From Streptomyces xanthochromogenes (GTDB taxonomy: Bacteria > Actinomycetota > Actinomycetes > Streptomycetales > Streptomycetaceae): DNA of 64,000 nt. The notes under the pieces are model-generated. The model ran no database searches. It was not told where the DNA came from and worked only from the letters and a program-made list of their open reading frames with translations. Location: positions 186,001 through 250,000 of the forward strand of contig NZ_BMUZ01000011.1 in assembly GCF_014650455.1 (NCBI RefSeq). Direction: 5' to 3'. Positions 52,754 through 61,287 of the stretch are shown one piece after another (position 1 is the stretch's first letter; each line of letters opens with the position of its first letter). A program made the translations under genes and the position numbers.

Positions 52754-54229
52754 ATGCCCCCAGCGATACCCCTGCCCGCAGATCCGCCGCGTCCCCGTTT
52801 CTTCGTCGGGGTCCTGGCGTTCTGCGGGGTCGTCGTGGCCGTGATGCAGACCCTGGTGGTGCCGCTGCTCCCGCACGTGCCCGCGCTCACCGGCAGCACC
52901 CCCGCCGCGGCCAGCTGGCTGGTCACGGTCACGCTGCTGACCGGGGCGGTGTTCACGCCGGTGCTCGGACGGGCCGGTGACATGTACGGCAAGCGAAAGC
53001 TGCTGCTCGTCTCGCTCGGGGTGCTCACGGCGGGTTCCGTGATGTGCGCGGTCAGCTCCCACATCGGCATCCTGATCGCGGGCCGCGCCCTGCAGGGGGC
53101 GGCGCTCGCGGTGATCCCGCTGGGCATCAGCATCATGCGCGACGAGCTGCCGCCGGCCAAGGTGCTGTCCTCGGTGGCCCTGATGAGTTCGACGCTCGGC
53201 ATCGGCGCGGCCGTGGGCCTTCCGGTCGCGGCGCTGGTCGTCGAGCACTTCGACTGGCACACCATGTTCTGGGCCTCGGCCGCGCTCGGGGTGCTCGACA
53301 TCGTCCTCGTCCTGTGGGTCGTCCCGGAGTCGCCGCTGCGCTCGCGCGGCCGGTTCGACGGGGTGGGCGCGCTCGGCCTCTCGGCGGCCCTGGTCGCGGT
53401 GCTGCTCGCCATCACCCAGGGCGCCGACTGGGGCTGGACCTCACCGCGCACGTTGGCCCTGCTCGGCGCGGCCGTGGTGATCTGGCCGCTGTGGGGCGCC
53501 TACGAACTGCGCACCCGCTCCCCCCTGGTGGACCTGCGCGTATCGGCACGGCCCGCCGTCCTGCTCACCAATGTGGCGGCCCTCCTGATCGGGTTCGCCT
53601 TCTACGCCAACTCCCTCGTCACCGCGCAGATGGTGCAGGAGCCCAAGGCCACCGGGTACGGGCTGGGCGCCTCCATCGTGGTCAGCGGGCTCTGCCTGCT
53701 GCCGGGCGGCCTCTCGATGGTGGCCCTCTCCCCGGTGTCGGCCAAGATCTCCGCGAAGTACGGGCCGAAGGCGGCGCTCGCGCTCGCCGCCGCCGTCATG
53801 GCGGTGGGCTACGGGGTGCGGTTCTTCACCAGCCACAGCCTGCCCATGATCATCGCGGGAGCGACGGTGGTTGCCTGCGGCACCGCGATCGCCTACTCGG
53901 CGCTGCCCGCCCTGGTGATGCGCGCGGTCCCGGTGAGCGAGACGGGCGCGGCCAACGGGCTCAACACGCTGATGCGCTCGGTCGGCCAGGCCTGCTGCAG
54001 CGCGGTGGTCGCCGCGATCCTGGCGAACGTCACCTTCCAGGCCGGCGGCCACACGGTGCCGACCCTGCACGCCTATCTCCTGGTGTTCCTGATCGCCGCC
54101 GGTGCGGCGCTCGCCGCCCTCGTCGCCACGCTGTTCCTGCCGGGCCGCACCGCGCCGGCCACCGCTACCGTCGGAGCGGACAGCGCCACGGGCGCGACGG
54201 GACGCACGACGGCACAGGAGAGCGCATGA
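52754..54229 (+). CDS. MFS multidrug efflux transporter (DHA2-type)
   Basis: 491 residues with about 14 hydrophobic segments. Motif A is seen in VFTPVLGRAGDMYGKRKLLLVSL; the antiporter motif C-like region is LGIGAAVGLPVAALVV. It probably exports drugs or metabolites with the proton gradient. The stop overlaps the TetR start (ATGA), so both are made together, and the large palindrome upstream suggests control by that TetR. ATG 52754 has CGGAGAG upstream. Confidence 0.9.
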   Translation: MPPAIPLPADPPRPRFFVGVLAFCGVVVAVMQTLVVPLLPHVPALTGSTPAAASWLVTVTLLTGAVFTPVLGRAGDMYGKRKLLLVSLGVLTAGSVMCAVSSHIGILIAGRALQGAALAVIPLGISIMRDELPPAKVLSSVALMSSTLGIGAAVGLPVAALVVEHFDWHTMFWASAALGVLDIVLVLWVVPESPLRSRGRFDGVGALGLSAALVAVLLAITQGADWGWTSPRTLALLGAAVVIWPLWGAYELRTRSPLVDLRVSARPAVLLTNVAALLIGFAFYANSLVTAQMVQEPKATGYGLGASIVVSGLCLLPGGLSMVALSPVSAKISAKYGPKAALALAAAVMAVGYGVRFFTSHSLPMIIAGATVVACGTAIAYSALPALVMRAVPVSETGAANGLNTLMRSVGQACCSAVVAAILANVTFQAGGHTVPTLHAYLLVFLIAAGAALAALVATLFLPGRTAPATATVGADSATGATGRTTAQESA

Positions 54230-54798
54230 CGGGGCAGCAGCCCACCGGAGTCGAGGCGGGGACGGGCAAGGACGCGATTCTGCGTGCGGCGCGGCGGGCG
54301 TTCACGCTGCGCCCGTACGCGGAGGTCACGATGCGTTCGATCGCCGCCGACGCGGGGGTCAGCGCCTCCCTCATCGTCAAGCGGTTCGGCAGCAAGGAGC
54401 GGCTGTTCCACACGGTCGCCGACTTCGGGCCGGCCGCCGACGCGCTGTTCGCGGCCCCGCCGGCGACGCTGGGGCGGCACCTGGTCCTGACCCTGGTGCG
54501 GATGCGGCGCGAGGACCAGGGGGACCCGCTGCTCCGCGCGGTCTTCTCGCTGGGCAACATGGACGAACGGACCCTGCTGCGGGAGCGGTTCCGCGAGCAG
54601 GTCACGTCCCGGCTGGCTCGTCAACTGCACGGCGGGGCCAGCGAGTTGAGAGCCGAGTTGATCGCCGGTCTGCTGCTCGGCCTGGGCGCGACCCTCAGCC
54701 TGCACCGGCCCGGCGCCGGGGAACGCGCCACGCCCGAGCAGCTGGCGGACCTCTACGCGCCGGCTGTGCAGCGTCTGATCACCGGCTCCGAGGACTGA
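54226..54798 (+). CDS. TetR-family repressor of the adjacent MFS gene
   Basis: 190 residues. HTH: KDAILRAARRAFTLRPYAEVTMRSIAADAGVSASLIVKRFGSKERLF, typical TetR with K-R-F in place of the more usual Y-Y-H-F. The C-terminal helical domain (60-190) would bind the inducer. Translationally coupled to the MFS gene (ATGA overlap), with CACAGGAG upstream. Probably represses the operon via the 47-bp palindrome. Confidence 0.92.
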   Translation: MTGQQPTGVEAGTGKDAILRAARRAFTLRPYAEVTMRSIAADAGVSASLIVKRFGSKERLFHTVADFGPAADALFAAPPATLGRHLVLTLVRMRREDQGDPLLRAVFSLGNMDERTLLRERFREQVTSRLARQLHGGASELRAELIAGLLLGLGATLSLHRPGAGERATPEQLADLYAPAVQRLITGSED

Positions 54799-54816
54799 CC
54801 GGAACCGGACGTTTCG

Positions 54817-55008
54817 CTAGTCGTCCAGGGTGATCGCCTGCACGGGGCAGGCCCGGGCGGCTTCGCGGACCAGGGGATCACCGGCGCCGTCCTCACGGCC
54901 GGGCAGCAACGCGCTGAACCCGTCGTCGTCCTGGGTGAAGACGCCGGGGGCGGTCAGTGCGCACTGCCCCGCGCCGATGCAGACGTCCTTGTCGATGCCG
55001 ATCCGCAT
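54817..55008 (-). CDS. Ferredoxin (3Fe-4S type) partner of the P450
   Basis: 63 residues. CIGAGQC and ACPVQAI give the three-Cys spacing of [3Fe-4S] ferredoxins that feed electrons to P450s in Streptomyces. ATG 55008 has AAAGGAG upstream, 31 bp after the P450 stop on the same strand, so the two are co-transcribed. Confidence 0.93.
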   Translation of the reverse strand: MRIGIDKDVCIGAGQCALTAPGVFTQDDDGFSALLPGREDGAGDPLVREAARACPVQAITLDD

Positions 55009-55039
55009 GGTGCGGCTCCTTTCCTCGGGTGGGGGACCG

Positions 55040-56272
55040 CTACCAGGTGACGGGGAGTTCGAGCATGCCCTGGATGGTGTCGCCCGGCTTGAACGGGATC
55101 TCCTCGGCGGGCACCGCGAGCCGCAGGCCCGGCAGCCGGTCGAAGAGGGAGCGCAGCGCGATCTCCATCTCGGCCCGCGCCAGGTTCTGGCCGAGGCACT
55201 GGTGGATGCCGAAGCCGAAGGCGACGTGGTGCCGGGTGGAGCGGTGCCAGTCGATCCGGTCGGGCTCCTCGTAGCTGGCGCTGTCCCGGTTGATGACCGA
55301 CGTCGAGAAGACGACGCCCTCGTCCGCCCGGATCGTCTGCCCGCCGATCTCGATGTCCTCCAGGGCCACCCGCAGCATCCCGTCGGCGATCGACAGGAAG
55401 CGCAGCAGCTCCTCGACGGCGGCGGGCATCAGCGCCGCGTCGGAGCGCAGTTCGGCCAGCTGTTCCGGGTGCTGGAGGAGCGTGAAGGTGCCGAGCGAGA
55501 TCATGTTCGCGGTGGTCTCGTGGCCGGCGACCAGCAGAATGGTCGCGAAGTCCACCAGCTCCTGCCGGTCGAGCACCCCTTCGTTCAGGCGCTGCTCGAT
55601 GAGCTCGTCGAGCAGCCCGTCGCCGGGCTCCTTCTGCTTGTGGTCGATGAGCCGGACGAAGTAGTCCTCCAGGGCGTCACGGGCCGCCTCGATGTCGGCG
55701 GGCTCCGGCCCGCGCAGCAGCTTGCGGGACTGGCCCTCGAAGAACTCGTGGTCCTCGTACGGGACGCCGAGCAGGGCGCAGATCACCATGGAGGGCACCG
55801 GCAGCGCGAACGCGGTGACCAGGTCGACGGACGGCCCCTGCCCGATCATCCGGTCGAGGAGACGGTCGACGGTCTCCTGGATCTGCGGCCGCAGCGAGGC
55901 GGTCCGCTTGAGCGTGAAGCTGGGGATCAGCATCCGGCGCTGGGTGGCGTGCTGGGGGTCGTCGACGCCGAGCAGCGCGACCCGCCGCCTGGTGACCCCG
56001 GCGAACCGGGCCGTCGGCAGCGGGAAGGCCTCGTTCTCCCGGTCGGTGGACAGCCGTGAATCGGCCAGCAGGGCGCGCGCCTCGGCGAGCCCGGTGACCA
56101 TCCACACGGTCCGCCCGTCGTAGAGCCGGACGCGGGCGAGCGGACGTTCGTCGCGCAGCGGCTGGTAGGCCGTGGGCGGGTGGTAGGGGCAGCTGCGGTC
56201 CTGCGGGAAGTCGACGCTGCCGGTGTCGGTGGCGGAGTGGTCCGTGGTGACGCTGGTGTCGGTGCCTGTCAT
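55040..56272 (-). CDS. Cytochrome P450, CYP105-like
   Basis: 410 residues. I-helix AGHETTAN, ExxR region EELLRFLS, and haem loop FGFGIHQCLGQNLARAE with the Cys ligand. SCPYHPPTAYQPLRDE and the haem block resemble the CYP105 family, broad-range monooxygenases of Streptomyces that act on macrolides, sulfonylureas and other compounds. The ferredoxin follows; a reductase must come from elsewhere. ATG 56272 has GCGAGG upstream. Paired palindromes lie 77-105 bp upstream. Confidence 0.92.
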   Translation of the reverse strand: MTGTDTSVTTDHSATDTGSVDFPQDRSCPYHPPTAYQPLRDERPLARVRLYDGRTVWMVTGLAEARALLADSRLSTDRENEAFPLPTARFAGVTRRRVALLGVDDPQHATQRRMLIPSFTLKRTASLRPQIQETVDRLLDRMIGQGPSVDLVTAFALPVPSMVICALLGVPYEDHEFFEGQSRKLLRGPEPADIEAARDALEDYFVRLIDHKQKEPGDGLLDELIEQRLNEGVLDRQELVDFATILLVAGHETTANMISLGTFTLLQHPEQLAELRSDAALMPAAVEELLRFLSIADGMLRVALEDIEIGGQTIRADEGVVFSTSVINRDSASYEEPDRIDWHRSTRHHVAFGFGIHQCLGQNLARAEMEIALRSLFDRLPGLRLAVPAEEIPFKPGDTIQGMLELPVTW

Positions 56273-56348
56273 GTAGACCTCGCAAGCGAAGGGATCCGTC
56301 TTGCCGATCTCCACTACATGCCTCAGGCACCTATGACGTCTACACGTT

Positions 56349-56377
56349 CTTCGGCCGAATCCATACCTTCGGCCGAA
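56349..56377. promoter_or_regulatory. Tandem CTTCGGCCGAA repeats between P450 and CtaG genes
   Basis: CTTCGGCCGAA at 56349-56359 and again at 56367-56377 (18 bp apart); each contains the perfect palindrome TTCGGCCGAA. Located in the 200-bp divergent gap, nearer the P450. Candidate binding site for a regulator encoded elsewhere. Confidence 0.55.
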
Positions 56378-56472
56378 CGTGCCCGGGGGCCCGGTGCGGG
56401 GGTGGCCTGGCGGCGGGGCTAGCGTGTGGACGGCCCGTCGTACGTCACGGGCCGGTGAGGAGATGGGCCCGG

Positions 56473-57477
56473 ATGTCCGGTATGGCGCTGAGCATGGCGG
56501 CGGGGGACCTGCCCGAGCTGACGACGGGGCGGCTGCTGACGGTGTGGCGGCCGGACGCGGCGGCGCTCCTGCTGACCGTCGTCCTGGGCGGCCTCTACGC
56601 CGGGGGCGTGGTCCGGCTGCGCCGCCGGGGCGAGCGCTGGCCGCTGCCCCGCATCGCGGCCTTCGCACTGCTGGGCCTCGGCAGCCTGGCCGTCGCCACG
56701 ATGTCGGCGCTCGCGGTGTACGACACCGAGCTGTTCTGGCCGGCCGCCGTGCAGAACGTCCTGCTCGACCTGATCGCGCCGCTCGGCCTGGCGCTCGGCG
56801 ATCCGCTGCGGCTCGGCATGCTCGCGCTGCCCGAACGCGGCGCGGGACGCCTCCGGCGCGCGATGGGCGGACGCCTGGTGCGCTTCCTCACCTTCCCGCT
56901 GGTCAGCACCGTCCTGGTGCTCGGCTCCGAGCTCTGCATCTACTTCACGCCGTACTTCGAGAGCGCCCTGCGCCACGGCCCGCTGCACGAGCTGATGTAC
57001 CTCCAACTGCTGCTCGCCGGGAGCCTGTTCGTGCTGCCGGTCCTCACCCGCGAGGAGGCGCTGCCCGCGTGGTGCACCCATCCCGTGCGGGCCGCGCTCG
57101 TCTTCCTCGACGGGCTGATCGACGCGGTCCCCGGCATCGTGGTGATGACCCACGGCACCCTGATCGCGGGCGCCTGGTACCTGCACCACGCGCCCGCGTG
57201 GGCACCCGACGTCCAGCGCGACCAGCAGCTCGGCGGCGGCGCCATGGTCTCCATCGCGGAGCTGGTGTCGCTGCCGTTCCTGCTCGCCGTCCTGGTGCAG
57301 TGGTCGCGCGCCGACCGCGCCCAGCGCGCGGTGCTCGACCGCCGACTGGACGCGGAACTGGCTCCGGCCGCCCCCGTCGGGGGGCGGCCGGAGGACGCGG
57401 AACTGGTGCGGCCCTGGTGGGAGACCGACGGCGGGGCGGTCGGGCAGCGGATGCGCCCGCGGCGGCCCGGCGACTGA
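56473..57477 (+). CDS. Cytochrome c oxidase assembly protein, CtaG/caa3 type
   Basis: 334 residues with about seven transmembrane segments. The family pattern is seen in FWPAAVQNVLLDLIAPLGLALGDPLRL, LCIYFTPYFESALRHGPLHELMYLQLLLAG and GALIAGAWYLHH-like HGTLIAGAWYLHHAPAW, with conserved His residues in the membrane that may bind copper. Members help insert copper into cytochrome oxidase. ATG 56473 is preferred; GTG 56455 is possible. Confidence 0.82.
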   Translation: MSGMALSMAAGDLPELTTGRLLTVWRPDAAALLLTVVLGGLYAGGVVRLRRRGERWPLPRIAAFALLGLGSLAVATMSALAVYDTELFWPAAVQNVLLDLIAPLGLALGDPLRLGMLALPERGAGRLRRAMGGRLVRFLTFPLVSTVLVLGSELCIYFTPYFESALRHGPLHELMYLQLLLAGSLFVLPVLTREEALPAWCTHPVRAALVFLDGLIDAVPGIVVMTHGTLIAGAWYLHHAPAWAPDVQRDQQLGGGAMVSIAELVSLPFLLAVLVQWSRADRAQRAVLDRRLDAELAPAAPVGGRPEDAELVRPWWETDGGAVGQRMRPRRPGD

Positions 57478-57481
57478 GCGG

Positions 57482-57889
57482 TCAGTGCCGGTCGCGGCGC
57501 CTGCGCAGCCGGCTCACGATGAACCAGATCACGAACACGATCAGCGCGATGAAGAGGATCACGATGATCAGCAGGAAGATGCCGAGCTTCTTGAAGAAGC
57601 CGCCCTTCTTCTTGGTCTTCTTGCTCTTCTTCGACGCGGTCACGACGGACTTGCTCGCGACGGTGTGCTGTCCGGCCCGCGCCTGGGCCTGAGCCACCTC
57701 GGTCGCCGGCGCCGCCTGCCCGGCCGAAGCGGCCGACGAGGCCGACGAGGCGACCACGGCGGCACGCGGCGCGGCCTCGGCCGTCACCGGGCCCGCCACG
57801 AGCGCGGTGCCGAGCACCAGCGTGAGCAGCACGGCCACCCGGCGCAGCCGTCCGGTCCGGTGCGTGGGCGTGGAGTGCGGTTCGTTCAT
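57482..57889 (-). CDS. Small Lys-rich membrane protein, function unknown
   Basis: 135 residues. A signal peptide (VAVLLTLVLGTALVAGPVTAEA), an Ala/Ser-rich segment, a run of lysines (KKSKKTKKKGGFFKKLG) and a C-terminal transmembrane helix (IFLLIIVILFIALIVFVIWFI) with an Arg-rich end. It may be a peptide-like membrane or surface protein. ATG 57889 has GGGGGATG upstream; ATG 57898 is possible. Convergent with the CtaG gene, stops 4 bp apart. Confidence 0.65.
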   Translation of the reverse strand: MNEPHSTPTHRTGRLRRVAVLLTLVLGTALVAGPVTAEAAPRAAVVASSASSAASAGQAAPATEVAQAQARAGQHTVASKSVVTASKKSKKTKKKGGFFKKLGIFLLIIVILFIALIVFVIWFIVSRLRRRRDRH

Positions 57890-57989
57890 GCTTGTCATCC
57901 CCCAAGGACGCTCGGTGCGGCAGGCCGCCGCACGCTGTCTGTATCTGTACCCGTCGGGCAACCCGTACCCCCGGTCCGGGAGTTACACC

Positions 57990-58760
57990 TCATCGGTGCG
58001 CCGCGACGCCGGCCGAGCTCTCCACCTCGATGAGCGAGGCGCTGTGCCGCTCGGCCTCGAAGGCCGCATGCCCGCCCCGCAGGCCGAACAGGCGCTTGGC
58101 GAGCAGGATGTAGAGGACGGCGAGGATGTTGATCGTCAGCGTGACGATCTTCACCCAGCTGATCTTCTCGGTGAGTTCGTAGATCTCCAGCGGCAGGAAC
58201 ATCGCCGTGGCGACGACGGTGAGGTACTCGGCCCAGCGCTTGGCGCGCCACAGCCCGACGCCCTCGACGATCTCGATCAGCGCGTAGACGAGCAGCGCCA
58301 CCGCGACGATCAGCAACGTGGAGTGCTTGTAGTCGAAGGTCTTCTGGATGGTGCCGACGACCGGCGAGTGGTCCAGGTCGTAGTGGAAGTGGCGGAAGAC
58401 CGGCCGGAACACGTCGAGGTACTCGTCGAAGAACCGCCGCACCGCGTCCTGGCTGTTGCTGAACTTCCAGACCGCGACCGCGACGAGCACGATGAAGAGG
58501 CCGCGCACGGCCCGCTCGACGGCCAGGAAGCGCAGGATGAACAGATCGCGCAGCACCTTGCCGCGCGGCACGAGCGGCGCGTCCTCGGCCGGCCCCGAAC
58601 CGTGCGGCTCCCCCAGCGCGAAGTCACCGCAGCGCAGACAGCGCCAGGCCTCGCCCAGACCGGTCTCGGCCCTCAGCCGCTCGCGCAGCACGGCCTCCTG
58701 CGGCGCGTACGTCTCGTGGCCGCGGCGCGCGCAGGTGCGCCGGTCCCAGTCGATCTTCAT
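57990..58760 (-). CDS. DUF2127-type membrane protein with N-terminal zinc-ribbon-like segment
   Basis: 256 residues. The N-terminus (CARRGHETYAP, WRCLRCGDF) looks like a small zinc ribbon. It is followed by four transmembrane segments with ALLVYALIEIVEGVGLWRAKRWAEYLTVVAT and FLPLEIYELTEKISWVKI, the DUF2127 signature. ATG 58760 has GGGAGGAAG upstream. Function unknown. Confidence 0.75.
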   Translation of the reverse strand: MKIDWDRRTCARRGHETYAPQEAVLRERLRAETGLGEAWRCLRCGDFALGEPHGSGPAEDAPLVPRGKVLRDLFILRFLAVERAVRGLFIVLVAVAVWKFSNSQDAVRRFFDEYLDVFRPVFRHFHYDLDHSPVVGTIQKTFDYKHSTLLIVAVALLVYALIEIVEGVGLWRAKRWAEYLTVVATAMFLPLEIYELTEKISWVKIVTLTINILAVLYILLAKRLFGLRGGHAAFEAERHSASLIEVESSAGVAAHR

Positions 58761-58953
58761 GCTCTTCCTCCCGTGGGGCCCGCGCGGCGGGCCGATGTGC
58801 TCACAGGGACCGTAGTGGACTCTTGTCGTGGACGTGCCACGGGGTCGGGTCCGGTGCGGGCGCGCCCGCGCCGCTTCCGACCGATCCGGATCTTCCCTCG
58901 GGTCGGCGCCGTCGCGGCAGGTCCGTACAGACGGAGAGGGCGAGAATGCACGG

Positions 58954-59583
58954 ATGGGTTCCGCGATCACGACACCGAATGCCGACCGGACCGACCAGCG
59001 GTTCCTCCTGGTGCTCTCGGCGGCGTCCGGGGCCACCGACGCCTTCGCCTTCCTCTGTCTGGGGAAAGTGTTCGCCGGGGTGATGACCGGCAATCTCGTT
59101 CTGGTAGGCGCATCGGTGGGCGCCGGGGACCGCGACGCGGTGCCCCGCGCCGTGGTCGCCCTGGCCGGGTACGCGCTGGGGGCGGCCGGTGCGGCCCTGG
59201 CCGCCGCGCGCCTCGCGCCGCGCCTGCTGCTCACCGCGCAGACCGTTCTGCTCGCCTTCGCCGCGGCGGCCTGGGGCCTCGGCTCCGGACGCTCGCTCGG
59301 CCCGCAGCTGGTGCTGCTGTTCGCGGCGGCCCTGGCGATGGGGGTGCAGGCGCGGGCCTGGGGCACCCCCACCACCTATTTCACGGGGACGTTCACGAAC
59401 CTCGCGGGCCGTCTCGCGAAGCGCGAGGCCGAACATGCCGACCGCTGGGTCGCCGGACGGCTCGCGGCGGTCGTGGCGGGCGCCGCCCTGACGTCCCTCC
59501 TGGTGTGGAGCTGCTCGCCGGCGGCCGGCGCCGGCGCGGTCGCGCTGTGTGTGGCCGCTTTCGCGCTGCCGGTCCGCGCATGA
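58954..59583 (+). CDS. YoaK/DUF1275 family membrane protein
   Basis: 209 residues with six transmembrane helices. SGATDAFAFLCLGKVFAGVMTGNLVLVGA is the family signature; a second block AMGVQARAWGTPTTYFTGTFTNL completes it. DUF1275 proteins are putative small-molecule transporters of unknown substrate. ATG 58954. Confidence 0.85.
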   Translation: MGSAITTPNADRTDQRFLLVLSAASGATDAFAFLCLGKVFAGVMTGNLVLVGASVGAGDRDAVPRAVVALAGYALGAAGAALAAARLAPRLLLTAQTVLLAFAAAAWGLGSGRSLGPQLVLLFAAALAMGVQARAWGTPTTYFTGTFTNLAGRLAKREAEHADRWVAGRLAAVVAGAALTSLLVWSCSPAAGAGAVALCVAAFALPVRA

Positions 59584-59642
59584 GGCCGATCCGCATATGC
59601 CCCGCGGCCGATCCGGCTCGCGCGGGGTGAAACCGCTCGCCT

Positions 59643-59667
59643 TTGACATATGCCAGAAGCACCACCG
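59643..59667 (+). promoter_or_regulatory. Possible promoter of the SpoIIE phosphatase gene
   Basis: TTGACA at 59643-59648 with a loosely spaced TATCGA-like -10 at about 59668, about 130 bp before the ATG. Weak. Confidence 0.3.
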
Positions 59668-59773
59668 TATCGAGTGTTGCCAAATCCCTTACGGGGCATC
59701 GCTCCCTGTGCAACCCTCGTAACCGGTCCACTTCACCAGACCAGGCTCTACCGCGGCCGCATCGGAGAACGTC

Positions 59774-61207
59774 ATGCCGTCCCATCTGTTCGCGGACCGT
59801 CCCGCTCCCCAACCGCCCGAGCGGGGCACGGTCGACGCACTGATCACGCAGACCCGCCGACTGCGCGGCGGCGTGGACGCGGTGCGCCGCGACGCGCTCG
59901 TGGACGAGGACGACGCCCAAGTACGCTGGCAGCGCGCCCTGTGCGACCTGGCGGTCCATCAACTCGACGACCTGGGCTCGCACTTGGACCAACTGCGCGA
60001 CGGCCTGACCGCCGAGGAGGAGGACGCGGCGGCGCTCGCCGTGGAGAGCGCCTTCGGTGAGGGACCGGAGGCCGCCACCCTGCTCACCCGGGTCGGCAGC
60101 GCCGAGTGGGACCTGCTGACGGACGCGGTGAGCTGGTCCGAGGAGCTGTTCCAGATCTTCGGCCGCGCCGCCGGGAGCGGTGGCATGTCGCTCGACGAAC
60201 TGCCCGCCGTGGTGGTCGAGGACGACCAGGCCCTGCTCACCACGATGGTGACCGACGCCCTGGTGGACGGCAGGCCGATCGACGGGGAGTTCCGGATCGT
60301 ACGGCCCGACGGCCAGGTCCGTACGCTCCACATGATGGGCGAGCCCGTGCTCGACGCCGACGGCTGCACCGCTTCGATGTGGGCCGTCCTGCGCGATGTG
60401 AGTGAGCTGCGACGCAGCCAGCGGGCCGTGCGGGAGAGCCGCGACTGCCTTCAGCGCCGGCGCCACATCGCCCAGACCGAGCGCCGGCTCGCGGTCGAGT
60501 TGCAGGAGGCCGTGCTGCCACCGTGGCGCGGCTCCCTGCGACTCCCGCAGGGCGGCCCCGCCGCGCTCGACATCGCCGCGCACTATCTGCCGTCCTCCGC
60601 CGGCGCCCTGATCGGCGGCGACTGGTACGACGCGCTCGAACTCCCCGACGGCGCCTCGTTATTGACCGTCGGCGACCTCACCGGCCACGGCGTGACCGCG
60701 ACCGGCGCCATGGCGATGCTCCTAGGCGCCCTGCGCGGGATGGCCGTCGCGGGCATCGGCCCGGGCCCCCTGATGGGCCACCTCAACCAGCTTCTGGAAC
60801 AGACCGTGCAGCCCGCCCTGGGCAGTGCGGTCTGCTGCCGTTACGAGCCCGCCGGGCGCAGGCTCATCTGGTCCCAGGCCGGCCACCCCGCCCCGCTGCT
60901 CTTCCGCGACGGGACGGGACGCGCCCTCAGCGCACCGGACGGGGTGCTGCTCGGCGCCACCCACGGGGCCGCCTACGGTCAGGCCGAGGTCACCCTGCAC
61001 CCGGGCGACCTGCTCGTGCTCGGCACCGGCGGGCTGACCCGGCACGGCACGTCCGACGACGGCGAGCAGCGCCGGCTGCTCGCACTCGCCCCGCTCTTCG
61101 ACGGCGGCCGTACGGCCCAGGACTGCGTACGGATGATCGTCGAGGAGTTCGGCGAGCACGAGCGTGCCGACGACGCCTGTGTGCTGGTGGCCCGTATCGG
61201 GTCCTGA
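59774..61207 (+). CDS. PAS-SpoIIE (PP2C) phosphatase, probably regulatory
   Basis: 477 residues. An N-terminal helical region (1-105), a PAS domain (about 110-215) and a PP2C/SpoIIE domain (about 230-477) with GGDWYDALEL, GDLTGHG (metal Asp301) and ADDACVLVARI (C-terminal metal Asp). The motif normally read TDG, whose Asp binds the second metal, is TGG here (Gly419, codon GGC at 61028-61030). Such proteins dephosphorylate anti-anti-sigma factors (STAS). Loss of the Asp may lower activity. ATG 59774 has CGGAGAACG upstream. Confidence 0.9.
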   Translation: MPSHLFADRPAPQPPERGTVDALITQTRRLRGGVDAVRRDALVDEDDAQVRWQRALCDLAVHQLDDLGSHLDQLRDGLTAEEEDAAALAVESAFGEGPEAATLLTRVGSAEWDLLTDAVSWSEELFQIFGRAAGSGGMSLDELPAVVVEDDQALLTTMVTDALVDGRPIDGEFRIVRPDGQVRTLHMMGEPVLDADGCTASMWAVLRDVSELRRSQRAVRESRDCLQRRRHIAQTERRLAVELQEAVLPPWRGSLRLPQGGPAALDIAAHYLPSSAGALIGGDWYDALELPDGASLLTVGDLTGHGVTATGAMAMLLGALRGMAVAGIGPGPLMGHLNQLLEQTVQPALGSAVCCRYEPAGRRLIWSQAGHPAPLLFRDGTGRALSAPDGVLLGATHGAAYGQAEVTLHPGDLLVLGTGGLTRHGTSDDGEQRRLLALAPLFDGGRTAQDCVRMIVEEFGEHERADDACVLVARIGS

Positions 61208-61254
61208 CGCATGGGCCTCCTGACCCACAGGCGGCCGTGAACGGCCTCGCACCG

Positions 61255-61285
61255 GGGGGTTGTACGTTTCGGGCGTACAACCCCC
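61255..61285. terminator. Bidirectional terminator
   Basis: GGGGGTTGTACG and CGTACAACCCCC form a perfect 12-bp stem with loop TTTCGGG, between the convergent SpoIIE phosphatase and NsdA-like genes. Confidence 0.9.
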
Positions 61286-61287
61286 TT

